NCBI RefSeq assembly: GCF_905397435.1
Contig: NZ_CAJPVI010000018.1
Span: 62,001 to 126,000, forward strand
Direction of reading: 5' to 3'
DNA: 64,000 nucleotides
From: Cupriavidus numazuensis
Lineage (GTDB): Bacteria > Pseudomonadota > Gammaproteobacteria > Burkholderiales > Burkholderiaceae
Under the pieces are notes generated by a model, which worked only from the letters and a program-made list of their open reading frames with translations, was not told where the DNA came from and did not search any database. Of this stretch, positions 1 to 8,394 are shown piece after piece; the first letter of the stretch is position 1, and the number at the start of each line of letters is the position of its first letter. The translations under genes were made by a program, and so were the position numbers.

Positions 1-153
1 GTCACGCTGGCCGAGACGTTCGGCGTGACGCTGGCGCCGGGCAATTACTTCCGGCCTGGCGGCGAGACCTCGGCGTGGATCCGCGTCAACACCGCCTACG
101 TCAACGAGCCCCGCGCCGTGGCGTTCTTGCGCGAGGCCGCCTCAAGAGGGTAA
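1..153 (+). CDS. C-terminal end of a PLP-dependent aminotransferase-like protein (partial)
   Basis: An open frame enters from the left edge and stops with TAA at 151-153, giving 50 residues. The end contains LAPGNYF followed by SAWIRVN, which closely resembles the C-terminus of the MocR regulator at 5638-7086 (LAPGSYF, SPWIRFN). That pattern is typical of fold-type I aminotransferases and of the aminotransferase domain in MocR proteins. The start and any N-terminal helix-turn-helix lie outside the window, so enzyme and regulator cannot be told apart. It converges on the permease at 168-1565 with only 14 bases between them. Confidence 0.7.
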   Translation, partial: VTLAETFGVTLAPGNYFRPGGETSAWIRVNTAYVNEPRAVAFLREAASRG

Positions 154-167
154 GCCGCGACTGACGT

Positions 168-1565
168 TCAGCCGCCGTGGTTATGCAGCACGGCATTGCG
201 CCGCGCGTAGAGGAAATAGATCGCCAGCCCGATCACCAGCCACACCAGGAATGCGATCCACGTAAGCGCCTGCAGATGCGCCATCAGGAACAGGCAGAAA
301 CCGGCCGACAGCAGTGGCACCACGGGCACGCCCGGGCAGCGGAACGCGCGCGGCAGGTCCGGGCGCGTGCGGCGCAGCACCAGCACGGCAATCGAGATCA
401 GCGTGAACGCAGCCAGCGTGCCGATGTTGATCAGCTCCGCCAGCACATTGAGCGGCACGAAGCCGGCAATCGCGGCAAATACGATGCCCACGGTCCACGT
501 GGCGAAATACGGCGTGGCGTGGACGGGATGCACCGACGACAGCCGCTCGGGCAGCAGGCCATCACGCGACATCGCGAAGATGATGCGGGTCTGGCCGTAC
601 GTCATCACCAGTATCACCGTGGTCATGCCGAGAATGGCGCCAAGGTCGACAAAACCCGCCACCCAGTTCTTGCCCGCGTACTGCAGCGCCAGCGACACGG
701 GGTGATCCACACCCGCGAATTTGTCGAACGGCACGATGCCCGTCATGATCGCGGCCACCACGACGTAAAGCACCGTGCAGACCGCCAGCGAGCCGATGAT
801 GCCAATGGGCAGATCCTTGCTCGGATTACGCACCTCTTCCGCGGCCGAGGTCACGGCATCGAAGCCGATGAAGGCGAAGAACACCAGCGCCGCCGCATTG
901 AACACGCCGGTCATGCCGAACGGCGCGAACGGTTGCCAGTTGGCCGGCTTCACGTGCCAGACGCCCACCGCGATAAACAGCACCACCACGCTGATCTTGA
1001 TCGCGACCATCACGTTGTTCAGTCGCGCCGATTCCTTCACGCCATACGACACCACCCACGTGATCGCCAGCATGATCAGCACGGCCGGCAGGTTCACCAT
1101 GGTCTCGACGCCGGGCACCGCTCCGGGCGCCGCGGTCAGCGCCGCCGGCAACTTCACGCCGAAGCCTGCCACTAGCGACTGGAAGTATCCGGACCAGCCC
1201 ACCGACACCGCCGACGTAGCGAGCCCGTATTCGAGCAACAGGTCCCAACCGATCATCCACGCGATGATCTCGCCGAGCGTGGCATAGCTGTAGGTGTAGA
1301 TGGAGCCCGAGACGGGAATGGCCGATGCGAACTCGGCATAGCACAGGGCGGCAAACCCGCAGGCCATCGCGGCAATCACGAACGACACGGTGAGCGCGGG
1401 CCCGGCAGTCAGCGCGCCGGTCCCGGTCAGCACGAAGATGCCGGTGCCGATGATGGCGCCGATGCCCATCATCACGAGATCCATCGGCCCGAGGACCTTC
1501 TTCAGGCCGTCGTTGTGTGCCACGGCGAGCATGGCGTCGATATTCTTGGTGCGGAACAGACTCAT
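168..1565 (-). CDS. APC-superfamily amino acid permease
   Basis: A 465-residue polytopic inner-membrane protein that probably imports an amino acid by cation symport or exchange. The glycine-rich segment GIGAIIGTG at residues 34-42 is the helix-1 signature of the amino acid-polyamine-organocation superfamily. FFAFIGFDAVTSAAEE further on matches helix 6 of the cationic amino acid transporter/YfnA branch. About twelve hydrophobic segments are visible and the length is normal for the family. The ATG is preceded by CAGGAG. The substrate cannot be read from sequence. The nearby beta-alanine catabolic genes suggest, but do not show, a related amino acid, and a repeat element separates them from this gene. 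Confidence 0.88.
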   Translation of the reverse strand: MSLFRTKNIDAMLAVAHNDGLKKVLGPMDLVMMGIGAIIGTGIFVLTGTGALTAGPALTVSFVIAAMACGFAALCYAEFASAIPVSGSIYTYSYATLGEIIAWMIGWDLLLEYGLATSAVSVGWSGYFQSLVAGFGVKLPAALTAAPGAVPGVETMVNLPAVLIMLAITWVVSYGVKESARLNNVMVAIKISVVVLFIAVGVWHVKPANWQPFAPFGMTGVFNAAALVFFAFIGFDAVTSAAEEVRNPSKDLPIGIIGSLAVCTVLYVVVAAIMTGIVPFDKFAGVDHPVSLALQYAGKNWVAGFVDLGAILGMTTVILVMTYGQTRIIFAMSRDGLLPERLSSVHPVHATPYFATWTVGIVFAAIAGFVPLNVLAELINIGTLAAFTLISIAVLVLRRTRPDLPRAFRCPGVPVVPLLSAGFCLFLMAHLQALTWIAFLVWLVIGLAIYFLYARRNAVLHNHGG

Positions 1566-1695
1566 TGGAGCAACTCCTGCGAATGCCCGTCTTGTGGAGG
1601 GGATTCGGCTCTTTCTGGAAAGGGTCGGAGTTTACTCTTGTGGGGGGGCGGGGGGAGGCACTAATCGCCGGGGGCTTCTTGTTAGGGGGAGGTGG
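1566..1695. other. Permease upstream region with G-rich tracts
   Basis: This is the 5' region of the permease, which reads leftwards. It holds four runs of at least five G on the plus strand, at 1642-1648, 1650-1655, 1670-1674 and 1685-1689. Nothing else is recognised before the repeat element begins. Confidence 0.5.
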
Positions 1696-1775
1696 TCGCC
1701 CTTGGCAGGCGCTGCTGTTTCGCCGGCGTAGCCGGCGAGTCACTTTTTGTCCGAGCGACAAAAAGTAACCAAAAA
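1696..1775. repeat. Left terminal inverted repeat of element A
   Basis: The arm starts TCGCCCTTGGC and contains the GC-rich palindrome CGCCGGCGTAGCCGGCG followed by the hairpin ACTTTTTGTC/GACAAAAAGT and then AACCAAAAA. The same order is found in reverse complement at 2326-2410 with a few mismatches and single-base indels. Confidence 0.85.
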
Positions 1776-2325
1776 GCGCGTCGTTGCCGCTGGCCATCAA
1801 TTCCACGGCGACAGTCATTCAAACGGCTTTGGACGCCTGCGATGGTGGTCAGCCGTTCGACCCTGCTACGCCATGTGAGTCAGAACCTGTGCCTGGCGCG
1901 GCACGACTTTTGGACGATCCCCAAGACGGACTCGGGTACAGCATTTCAATAGCCTCAGTGGTGGGACGCCTTCGGCTGCGCTGCGCGCACGTCGTCGTCT
2001 GGGTGCGATCTCATCAGCGTCGCTGGCGCCCGAGTCCAGATTTCCTTTCTCTGCGCGCATGCAAGCGCGGCATCTTCACCCGGGCCTGGTTCGCCCTGGG
2101 CCTGCGTGCTCAGACTAGGGCTCTGCGCGCAGCGCAGCCGAAGGCGATCACACGATATCGCTCGCAGCAGGGGCCACAGACGCTTGCAGGGCTCGTCCAA
2201 TCAGCGCTGTATTCCCACTCACGGTGGTGCCCCACGCGGCAGGCAGCGTAATTCACTCTGAAGCCCATACCCGTACAACACCCCCAGCACACTACGATAA
2301 AAATTCGCCCCTTTGGGGCAACCAA

Positions 2326-2410
2326 AACGCGTTTTTGGTTACTTTTGTCGCTCGGACAAAAGTGACTCGCCGGCTACGCCGGCGAAACAGCGGCGCCAGC
2401 CAAGAACGAT
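2326..2410. repeat. Right terminal inverted repeat of element A
   Basis: This is the reverse complement of the left arm and ends CCAAGAACGA. Here the second hairpin has four rather than five A/T pairs in a run. The arm lies just downstream of the mmsA stop codon, so mmsA transcripts would run into it. Confidence 0.85.
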
Positions 2411-2434
2411 CAACGCCATTCCCAGCAATCCCTC

Positions 2435-3952
2435 TTACTTCGCCACCGGCATCATAAACTCCGCCCCCTTGCCAATCGAATCCGGCCAACGCTGCATCAC
2501 ACTCTTGTAGCGCGTATAGAAGCGCACGCCCTCTTCGCCGTAGGCATGGTGGTCACCGAACAGCGAGCGTTTCCAGCCGCCGAACGAGTGCCATGCCATC
2601 GGCACAGGGATGGGAACATTGATCCCCACCATACCAATCTGAATCTGCCGCGCAAACGCCCGCGCGATGCCACCATCGCTGGTGTAGCAAGACACACCAT
2701 TGCCATACTCATGCGCGTTGATCAGCGCCACCGCTTCGGCAAAGTCATGCACGCGCACCACCGACAGCACCGGCCCGAAGATCTCTTCCTTGTAGATCGT
2801 CATGTCCGGCGTGACATGGTCGAACAGCGTGCCGCCGACATAGAAGCCGTTCTCGTGGCCCTCGACCTTGTGGCCGCGGCCATCGGTCACCAGCGTCGCG
2901 CCTTCTTCCACGCCCTTGGCGATATAGCCTTCGACCTTCGCCTTGTGCGCGCCGGTCACCAGCGGGCCCATTTCGGCGTCCGCTTCCATGCCGTTGCGGA
3001 TCTTCAGCGCCGCGGCGCGCTCGGCCAGTCGCGGTACGAGCTTGTCGGCTACGTCGCCCACGGCAACCGCAACCGAGATCGCCATGCAACGCTCGCCGGC
3101 CGAACCGTAGCCCGCGCCGATCAGCGCATCGACGGCCTGGTCCAGGTCCGCGTCGGGCATCACCACGAGATGGTTCTTCGCGCCGCCCAGTGCCTGCACG
3201 CGTTTGCCGCGCTTCGTGCCTTCCGTGTAGATGTATTCGGCGATGGGCGTCGAGCCCACGAACGACAGCGCCTGCACGTCCGGATGCGCGAGCAGCGCAT
3301 CGACCGCGACCTTGTCGCCTTGGACCACGTTGAACACGCCATCCGGCAGGCCTGCCTGCTTGAGCAGGTCGGCGATCAGCAGGCTCGGCGACGGATCGCG
3401 TTCCGAAGGCTTCAGCACGAACGTGTTGCCGCATGCGAGCGCGACCGGGAACATCCACATCGGCACCATCACCGGAAAGTTGAACGGCGTGATGCCGGCC
3501 ACCACGCCCAGCGGCTGGCGCAGGTTCCAGTTGTCGATGCCACCGCCAACGTTGTCGGTGAAATCGGTCTTGAGCAGGTTCGGGATGCCGCAGGCAAACT
3601 CCACGATCTCGAGGCCACGCGTGACTTCGCCCTTCGCATCGCTGAACACCTTGCCGTGTTCACGCGTGATCAGCGCAGCAAGGTCATCGTGATGCTTGTC
3701 CAGCAACTCCTTGAACTTGAAAAGGATGCGCGCGCGGCGCAACGGCGGCGTGTCGGCCCAGGCCGGGAACGCTGCCTTCGCGGCGGCGACGGCGTCGGAC
3801 ACCTCTTGCGCAGTGCCGAGCGCCACGCGCGCGGCCACTTCACCGGTGGCCGGGTTGAAGACGTCGGCAAAGCGCGCGGACGCGCCTGGCCGGACCGTGC
3901 CACCAATGTAGTGGTGGATTTCGGCGATCTGCCGGTTCTCAGCAATATTCAC
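2435..3952 (-). CDS. mmsA: CoA-acylating (methyl)malonate-semialdehyde dehydrogenase
   Basis: A 505-residue aldehyde dehydrogenase that oxidises malonate or methylmalonate semialdehyde to acetyl-CoA or propionyl-CoA with NAD and CoA. The catalytic cysteine is Cys289 in GERCM, and Asn158 lies in TPFNFP. The stretch GGAKNH near 256-261 has the Asn that replaces the usual general-base Glu in the CoA-acylating branch (MmsA/IolA). The start is GTG at 3952 with GAAGGA six bases upstream. It follows the aminotransferase by 13 bases in an apparent operon. The pair would turn beta-alanine into acetyl-CoA, so malonate semialdehyde is the likelier substrate here. Confidence 0.93.
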   Translation of the reverse strand: MNIAENRQIAEIHHYIGGTVRPGASARFADVFNPATGEVAARVALGTAQEVSDAVAAAKAAFPAWADTPPLRRARILFKFKELLDKHHDDLAALITREHGKVFSDAKGEVTRGLEIVEFACGIPNLLKTDFTDNVGGGIDNWNLRQPLGVVAGITPFNFPVMVPMWMFPVALACGNTFVLKPSERDPSPSLLIADLLKQAGLPDGVFNVVQGDKVAVDALLAHPDVQALSFVGSTPIAEYIYTEGTKRGKRVQALGGAKNHLVVMPDADLDQAVDALIGAGYGSAGERCMAISVAVAVGDVADKLVPRLAERAAALKIRNGMEADAEMGPLVTGAHKAKVEGYIAKGVEEGATLVTDGRGHKVEGHENGFYVGGTLFDHVTPDMTIYKEEIFGPVLSVVRVHDFAEAVALINAHEYGNGVSCYTSDGGIARAFARQIQIGMVGINVPIPVPMAWHSFGGWKRSLFGDHHAYGEEGVRFYTRYKSVMQRWPDSIGKGAEFMMPVAK

Positions 3953-3965
3953 GTTGAATCCTTCG

Positions 3966-5297
3966 TTACTGCACTTCCTGCAGGGCCTGCTTGACCGTAT
4001 CGAACAGCTCGGCGATCTGCGCCTCGCTGATGATCAGCGGCGGCGAGAACGCCAGGATGTCGCCGGTGTAGCGCACCAGCACGCCACGCTCCAGGCACTT
4101 GAGGAAGGTTTCGTAGGCACGTGCGCCGGGCTGGCCCGGACGCGGCTCCAGTTCGATGCCGGCCACCATGCCGAGATTGCGGATGTCCTTTACGTGCGGC
4201 GCGCCGCGTACGCTGTGAACGGCGGCTTCGAACACCGGCGACAGTTCGGCGGCACGGCCGAACAGGTTCTCGCGCTGGTACAGGTCCAGCGTGGCGATGG
4301 CAGCGGCGGCGGCCAGCGGGTGGCCCGAATACGTGTACCCATGCGCGAACTCGACCGCACCCGGTGCGGCCGAGTTGACCACGGCATCGTGCACCTCGCG
4401 GCGCACGGCCACGGCGCCCATCGGCACGGCGGCGTTGTTGATGGCCTTGGCCATGGTGATCAGATCCGGCGTGACCTTGAAGCGTTCCGCCGCGGTGGCG
4501 GTACCCAGACGACCAAAAGCCGTGATGACCTCGTCGAAGATCAGCAGGATGCCGTGCTTGCTGGTGATCTCGCGCAGCTTGTCCAGATAGCCGACCGGCG
4601 GCACGATCACCCCGGCCGAGCCGGCCAGCGGCTCGACGATGACGGCGGCAATCGTGGAAGGATCATGCAGCGCGACGATACGCTCGAGTTCATCCGCCAG
4701 ATGCGCGCCCCATGTCGGCTGGCCCTTGGAGAACGCGGCTTCGGCGATGTTCAGCGTCGCCGGCAGATGGTCGGTGCCCGGCATCAGGTTGGCCGAGAAC
4801 GCCTTGCGGTTCGGCCCGATGCCACCCACCGCCATGCCGCCAAAGCCCACGCCGTGGTAACCGCGCTCACGCCCGATGAAGCGGGTGCGCTGTCCCTCGC
4901 CACGCGCGCGGTGGTAAGCCAGCGCGATCTTCAGTGCAGTGTCGACCGACTCCGAACCGGAATTCGTGAAGAAGATACGGTCCAGCCCCTGCGGCATGAT
5001 CGCGGCCACCTTGGTGGCGGCTTCGAACGACAGCGGATGGCCCATCTGGAACGGCGGCGCGTAGTCCAGCGTGGCAGCCTGGCGGGCCACAGCCTCGGCA
5101 ATCTCCTTGCGACAGTGGCCGGCCGCTACGCACCAGAGGCCCGCGCAACCGTCGAGGATCTGGCGTCCGTCGTGGGTGGTGTAATACATGCCACTGGCCG
5201 AGGCCAGCAGGCGCGGCGCCGCCTTGTACTGGCGGTTCGCGGTAAAGGGCATCCACAGGGCATCGAGATCGGGAATCACGGTCTTGGCGGCGTCCAT
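3966..5297 (-). CDS. Omega-amino acid (beta-alanine):pyruvate aminotransferase
   Basis: A 443-residue class III, PLP-dependent aminotransferase. The PLP lysine is Lys284 in TMAKAINN and the pyridine-nitrogen aspartate is Asp255 in [16 protein letters not shown] near 113-117 fits the phosphate-binding loop. The close fit to omega-amino acid:pyruvate transaminases, and the semialdehyde dehydrogenase directly downstream, point to beta-alanine (BauA-type) catabolism. The ATG at 5297 was chosen because AGAGGAGG lies just upstream; a longer frame from a TTG at 5315 would place that ribosome-binding site inside the gene. It is transcribed divergently from a MocR regulator that probably controls it. 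Confidence 0.9.
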   Translation of the reverse strand: MDAAKTVIPDLDALWMPFTANRQYKAAPRLLASASGMYYTTHDGRQILDGCAGLWCVAAGHCRKEIAEAVARQAATLDYAPPFQMGHPLSFEAATKVAAIMPQGLDRIFFTNSGSESVDTALKIALAYHRARGEGQRTRFIGRERGYHGVGFGGMAVGGIGPNRKAFSANLMPGTDHLPATLNIAEAAFSKGQPTWGAHLADELERIVALHDPSTIAAVIVEPLAGSAGVIVPPVGYLDKLREITSKHGILLIFDEVITAFGRLGTATAAERFKVTPDLITMAKAINNAAVPMGAVAVRREVHDAVVNSAAPGAVEFAHGYTYSGHPLAAAAAIATLDLYQRENLFGRAAELSPVFEAAVHSVRGAPHVKDIRNLGMVAGIELEPRPGQPGARAYETFLKCLERGVLVRYTGDILAFSPPLIISEAQIAELFDTVKQALQEVQ

Positions 5298-5637
5298 ACG
5301 TCCTCCTCTGGGCAATCAGGCAATTCGCGTTGGCGCGCGCTGTCACGGCGAAACGTGTGCAGCGGCAGGGATGTCGGCCACTCTACCGGCGGCGCGGGGG
5401 CGACAAAATATACAGTCCGGACAACGTCGCCTTACCGTACAGTTTAGACAAGCCAAACCGTACAGGATTGTGCCGGTGCAGCAGCAGTCCGCGCGCAGTC
5501 TGGCAGAGTGGTCGATGCGATGCCGTGCGGCGCCCCACATTGCACTGCGTCATTTACGGAGACAGCGCGGCCGCCTTCGCCAGAGCGAGTCGCGCAACCG
5601 CTAAACTGTACAGGTTGGAACCCGCCCGAAGTGCCCC
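5298..5637. promoter_or_regulatory. Divergent control region between aminotransferase and MocR gene
   Basis: This 340-bp region holds four copies of a TACAG-type motif: ATACAG at 5410-5415, CCGTACAGTTT at 5435-5445, AAACCGTACAGG at 5455-5466 and AAACTGTACAGG at 5603-5614. The last three share GTACAG in one orientation and the third and fourth share 11 of 12 bases. MocR-type regulators commonly bind direct repeats in such divergent regions. One site lies about 25 bp before the MocR start codon, which would suit autoregulation. TATATT on the minus strand near 5407-5412 could be a -10 box for the catabolic operon. Nothing recognisable lies between 5470 and 5600. Confidence 0.6.
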
Positions 5638-7086
5638 ATGCTGACCCTGGACCTTACCCGTAGCCGCCGTGGCGGCGAGACCCTGACCGAACAGATCGTG
5701 GCCGGCATTGCCGCACTGGTAGACCGCCGCGCGCTGCGCGCGGGCTCCGCACTGCCTTCGGTACGCCGCTTCGCGCAGCAGCATGGCGTCAGCACTTTTA
5801 CGGTGGCAGAAGCCTATGGCCGCCTCACCGCGCTCGGCTATCTCGCTGCCCGCCCGGGCTCCGGCTACACCGTCGCGCACCGCCATGCGCCGGCCGGCGG
5901 CATGCGCTCGCCGCAATGGGAGGCGCCCGGTCTCAACGCTGCATGGCTGCTGTCGGATGTATTCGCCGATCATTCGGTGCCGATCAAGGCCGGCGCCGGC
6001 TGGCTGCCGGGCGACTGGCTCAATGAGGAAGGCCTGCACCAGGCCATGCGCGCGGCGGCGCGGGTGCCAGCCGCGCAGGTATCAGGCTATGGCCACCCCT
6101 ATGGCTACGCGCCGCTGCGCGAGCATATCGCCACGGGCCTGGGCCAGTACGGCATACCTGCGCAGGCGCAGCAGGTCGTGCTGACGCAAGGCGCCACACA
6201 GGCGCTGGACCTCGTGGTACGTACGCTGCTGCGCGCCGGAGATGCGGTGCTGGTCGAGGCGCCCTGCTACTGCAACCTGCTGCAGATCCTGCGGCTGGCC
6301 GGGCTACGCGTGATCGGCGTGCCCCGCACCGCGGCCGGGCTCGATACCGATGCACTCGAAGACGCCATCCGCACTCACGCACCGCGCGCGCTCTTCATCA
6401 ACACCGTGCTGCAGAACCCCACCGGCGCGAGCCTGACCAGCATGAACGCGTTCCGCGTGCTGCAGCTAGCCGAGCAGCACCGGTTGCTGGTCGTGGAAGA
6501 CGACATCTACCGCGAGCTCGCGCCGGCCGGCTCGCCGATGCTGGCCGCGATGGACGGGCTGTCGCAGGTGGTCTACATCAACGGGTTTTCCAAGACCATC
6601 ACCCCGTCGCTGCGCGTGGGTTACCTCGCCGCCAGCGCGGATCTGGCCAAGGCGTTTGCGCGGACCAAGATGGCCGTCGGCCTGACGTCATCGGAGGTCA
6701 CGGAGCGGCTCGTGTACTCGGTGCTCACGAGCGGCCACTACGGCCGGCACGTGGCAGCGCTGGCCGAGCGCCTGCGCGCGCAGCAGGACCGCGTGACGGA
6801 GAAGATGGAAGCGCACGGCCTGGAAGTGCTGCTGCGGCCGGAAGGCGGGATGTTCGCGTGGGCACGTGTGCGCGATGCCCTGCATGATGGCGCGCCCATG
6901 ACCGGCAACCGGCTGGCCACGCTGGCGCTCGAACGGGGCATCTGGCTGGCGCCAGGCTCCTATTTCGAGCCGGAGGAAACAGATTCGCCGTGGATTCGTT
7001 TCAATGTGGCGACGGGCGACGCGCCACAATTGTGGGAATTCTTTGACAGCCTGGCGGACCGGGAGCGCGCGGCACGCGCCGCCTGA
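5638..7086 (+). CDS. MocR-family (GntR/aminotransferase) transcriptional regulator
   Basis: A 482-residue regulator with an N-terminal GntR winged helix-turn-helix (about residues 10-80, including SALPSVRRFAQQHGVS) fused to a fold-type I aminotransferase domain (about 110-470). NPTG is at 260-263, acidic residues at 288-289 follow LLVVE, and the PLP lysine is Lys319 in NGFSKT. MocR proteins sense an amino compound through PLP and regulate adjacent genes. Its position opposite the beta-alanine transaminase/mmsA pair makes that operon the likely target and beta-alanine or a related omega-amino acid the likely effector. The effector is inferred, not seen. Confidence 0.92.
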   Translation: MLTLDLTRSRRGGETLTEQIVAGIAALVDRRALRAGSALPSVRRFAQQHGVSTFTVAEAYGRLTALGYLAARPGSGYTVAHRHAPAGGMRSPQWEAPGLNAAWLLSDVFADHSVPIKAGAGWLPGDWLNEEGLHQAMRAAARVPAAQVSGYGHPYGYAPLREHIATGLGQYGIPAQAQQVVLTQGATQALDLVVRTLLRAGDAVLVEAPCYCNLLQILRLAGLRVIGVPRTAAGLDTDALEDAIRTHAPRALFINTVLQNPTGASLTSMNAFRVLQLAEQHRLLVVEDDIYRELAPAGSPMLAAMDGLSQVVYINGFSKTITPSLRVGYLAASADLAKAFARTKMAVGLTSSEVTERLVYSVLTSGHYGRHVAALAERLRAQQDRVTEKMEAHGLEVLLRPEGGMFAWARVRDALHDGAPMTGNRLATLALERGIWLAPGSYFEPEETDSPWIRFNVATGDAPQLWEFFDSLADRERAARAA

Positions 7087-7113
7087 AGCTGATGAACCGG
7101 CCGCCGCGGAGGA

Positions 7114-7203
7114 TCAACCCCAGAGGCGCTCGACCACCCAGCCTGCCGTCGCGCAAACGCCAATCCAGACTGTCATGCAGGTAGCGATGAAACGGTAGCT
7201 CAT
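7114..7203 (-). CDS. Possible 29-residue single-span membrane peptide
   Basis: A short frame begins MSYRFIATCMTVWIG and ends VERLWG before TGA. It could form one membrane span with a basic N-terminus. No Shine-Dalgarno sequence is visible and no homologue is recognised. It fills the gap between the MocR gene and dmeF on the opposite strand. Chance is a real possibility at this size. Confidence 0.25.
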   Translation of the reverse strand: MSYRFIATCMTVWIGVCATAGWVVERLWG

Positions 7204-7256
7204 ATCGGAATCAACAACAAATGTGAGGCAAGAATGTGAATACTTTTTGAAATTAT

Positions 7257-7278
7257 ACATGCATTCATGAATGTATGT
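7257..7278. promoter_or_regulatory. 22-bp near-perfect palindrome upstream of dmeF
   Basis: The left half ACATGCATTCA and right half TGAATGTATGT are reverse complements with one mismatch. The palindrome ends 74 bp before the dmeF start and overlaps a possible promoter (TTGAAA near 7248 followed 17 bp later by AATGTA). It looks like an operator for a dimeric repressor. No regulator gene lies beside it. Confidence 0.55.
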
Positions 7279-7352
7279 TTCTGGCAATCATCACATTCGC
7301 CGAATATCCGTCTTGATGGTGCTTCATTCTGCTCATTCTGTGACATAACGCT

Positions 7353-8387
7353 ATGCACACTGACAACCTTTCCTCGTGGACCCACAGCCACGTCTTCGAC
7401 ACAGGCAACCATGCTGCCGAGCGCGGCACGCGGCTGGTGATGGTGATCACCGCCGCGACGATGGTGATAGAGATCGCCGCGGGCTGGTGGTTCAACTCGA
7501 TGGCGCTGTTGGCCGACGGGTGGCACATGAGCTCGCACGCGATTGCTATCGGCCTGACGGCATTTGCCTACGCCGCCGCGCGCCGCTATGCGACCGATGC
7601 GCGCTTTGCGTTCGGCACGTGGAAGGTCGAGGTGCTCGCGGGCTTCGCGAGCGCCATATTCCTGCTTGGCGTGGCGGCGCTGATGGCGATCGGCTCCGTC
7701 GAGCGCTTGTTCAGTCCGCAGGCGATCCACTACCGTGAAGCCATGGTGGTTACGGCGCTCGGCCTGCTGGTGAACCTGGGCTGCGCGCTGATTCTCGGCG
7801 GCGCGCATCACCACCACGACGGCCACGACCATCACGAACACAGCCACGGGCATGCGCACGACCACCATGATCACGGCCACGCGCACGGCCACGACCACCA
7901 CCACGACATCAACCTGCGCTCGGCCTACCTGCACGTGCTCGCGGACGCGGCGACGTCGGTGCTCGCCATCGTCGCGCTGGCGGGCGGATGGTGGCTCGGC
8001 TGGAGCTGGCTGGATCCGGTGATGGGACTGGTTGGCGCGGCACTGGTGGGCCGCTGGGCGTTCGGGCTGCTGCGCCAGAGCGGCACCGTGTTGCTGGATC
8101 GCGAGATGGACCATCCCGTGGTCGATGAAGTTCGCGAGGTGCTCGCCGCATTCGAGCACGCCGGCAACGACCGCGACGCCACGCGCGTGACCGACCTGCA
8201 TGTCTGGCGCGTCGGCAAGCAGCAGTTCGCCTCCATTGTCTGCCTGGTCACGCACGACACCACGCTGACGCCGCAGCACGTGCGCGAGGCGCTGTCCGTG
8301 CACGAGGAGCTCGTGCACGTGACGGTGGAGATCAGTGTATGCCGGGATCAAGACTGGCACGCCGTGCCGGCAACGCGGCACGGCTGA
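7353..8387 (+). CDS. dmeF: Cation diffusion facilitator, DmeF-type Co/Ni efflux protein
   Basis: A 344-residue inner-membrane divalent cation/proton antiporter. Candidate metal-site residues are Asp55 and His58 in ADGWHMSSH of the second span, and His194 and Asp198 in LHVLADAAT of the fifth. A cytoplasmic loop at residues 152-184 contains 20 histidines in 33 residues, a trait of DmeF, which in Cupriavidus metallidurans exports mainly cobalt and nickel. The C-terminal cytoplasmic domain is complete. It stands alone with no DmeR-type repressor gene nearby. It is convergent with the quinone oxidoreductase, 7 bp away. Confidence 0.9.
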   Translation: MHTDNLSSWTHSHVFDTGNHAAERGTRLVMVITAATMVIEIAAGWWFNSMALLADGWHMSSHAIAIGLTAFAYAAARRYATDARFAFGTWKVEVLAGFASAIFLLGVAALMAIGSVERLFSPQAIHYREAMVVTALGLLVNLGCALILGGAHHHHDGHDHHEHSHGHAHDHHDHGHAHGHDHHHDINLRSAYLHVLADAATSVLAIVALAGGWWLGWSWLDPVMGLVGAALVGRWAFGLLRQSGTVLLDREMDHPVVDEVREVLAAFEHAGNDRDATRVTDLHVWRVGKQQFASIVCLVTHDTTLTPQHVREALSVHEELVHVTVEISVCRDQDWHAVPATRHG

Positions 8388-8394
8388 TCGCACA

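Larger units (their letters stand above)
1696..2410. repeat. Intergenic repeat element, copy A, with nested inverted repeats
   Basis: This non-coding element recurs at 40635-41352. Its ends are inverted repeats of roughly 80 bp (about 1696-1775 and 2326-2410). Each end carries two adjacent small palindromes: CGCCGGCGTAGCCGGCG, then a stem of ACTTTT(T)GTC with loop CGAGC. An inner inverted repeat is perfect over 23 bp (1967-1989 against 2124-2146). A short hairpin GCCCCTTTGGGGC lies near 2310-2322. Short open frames exist inside but are not conserved in frame between the two copies. No target-site duplication is obvious. The right end lies 25 bp beyond the mmsA stop codon. It could be a miniature mobile element, a REP-type structure or a structured RNA. 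Confidence 0.85.

Noticed and set aside
1784..2251. An open frame inside element A with a counterpart at 40723-41205
   Set aside because: The N-terminal part looks alike in both copies, but a length change in the variable core shifts the frame. It starts at TTG with no ribosome-binding site, so the element is treated as non-coding.
1696..2410. A complete insertion sequence
   Set aside because: The arms look transposon-like, but no transposase fragment and no target-site duplication were found in either copy.
7801..7925. Tandem repeat or CRISPR-like array in dmeF
   Set aside because: The repetitive CAC/CAT codons only encode the His-rich loop of the transporter.
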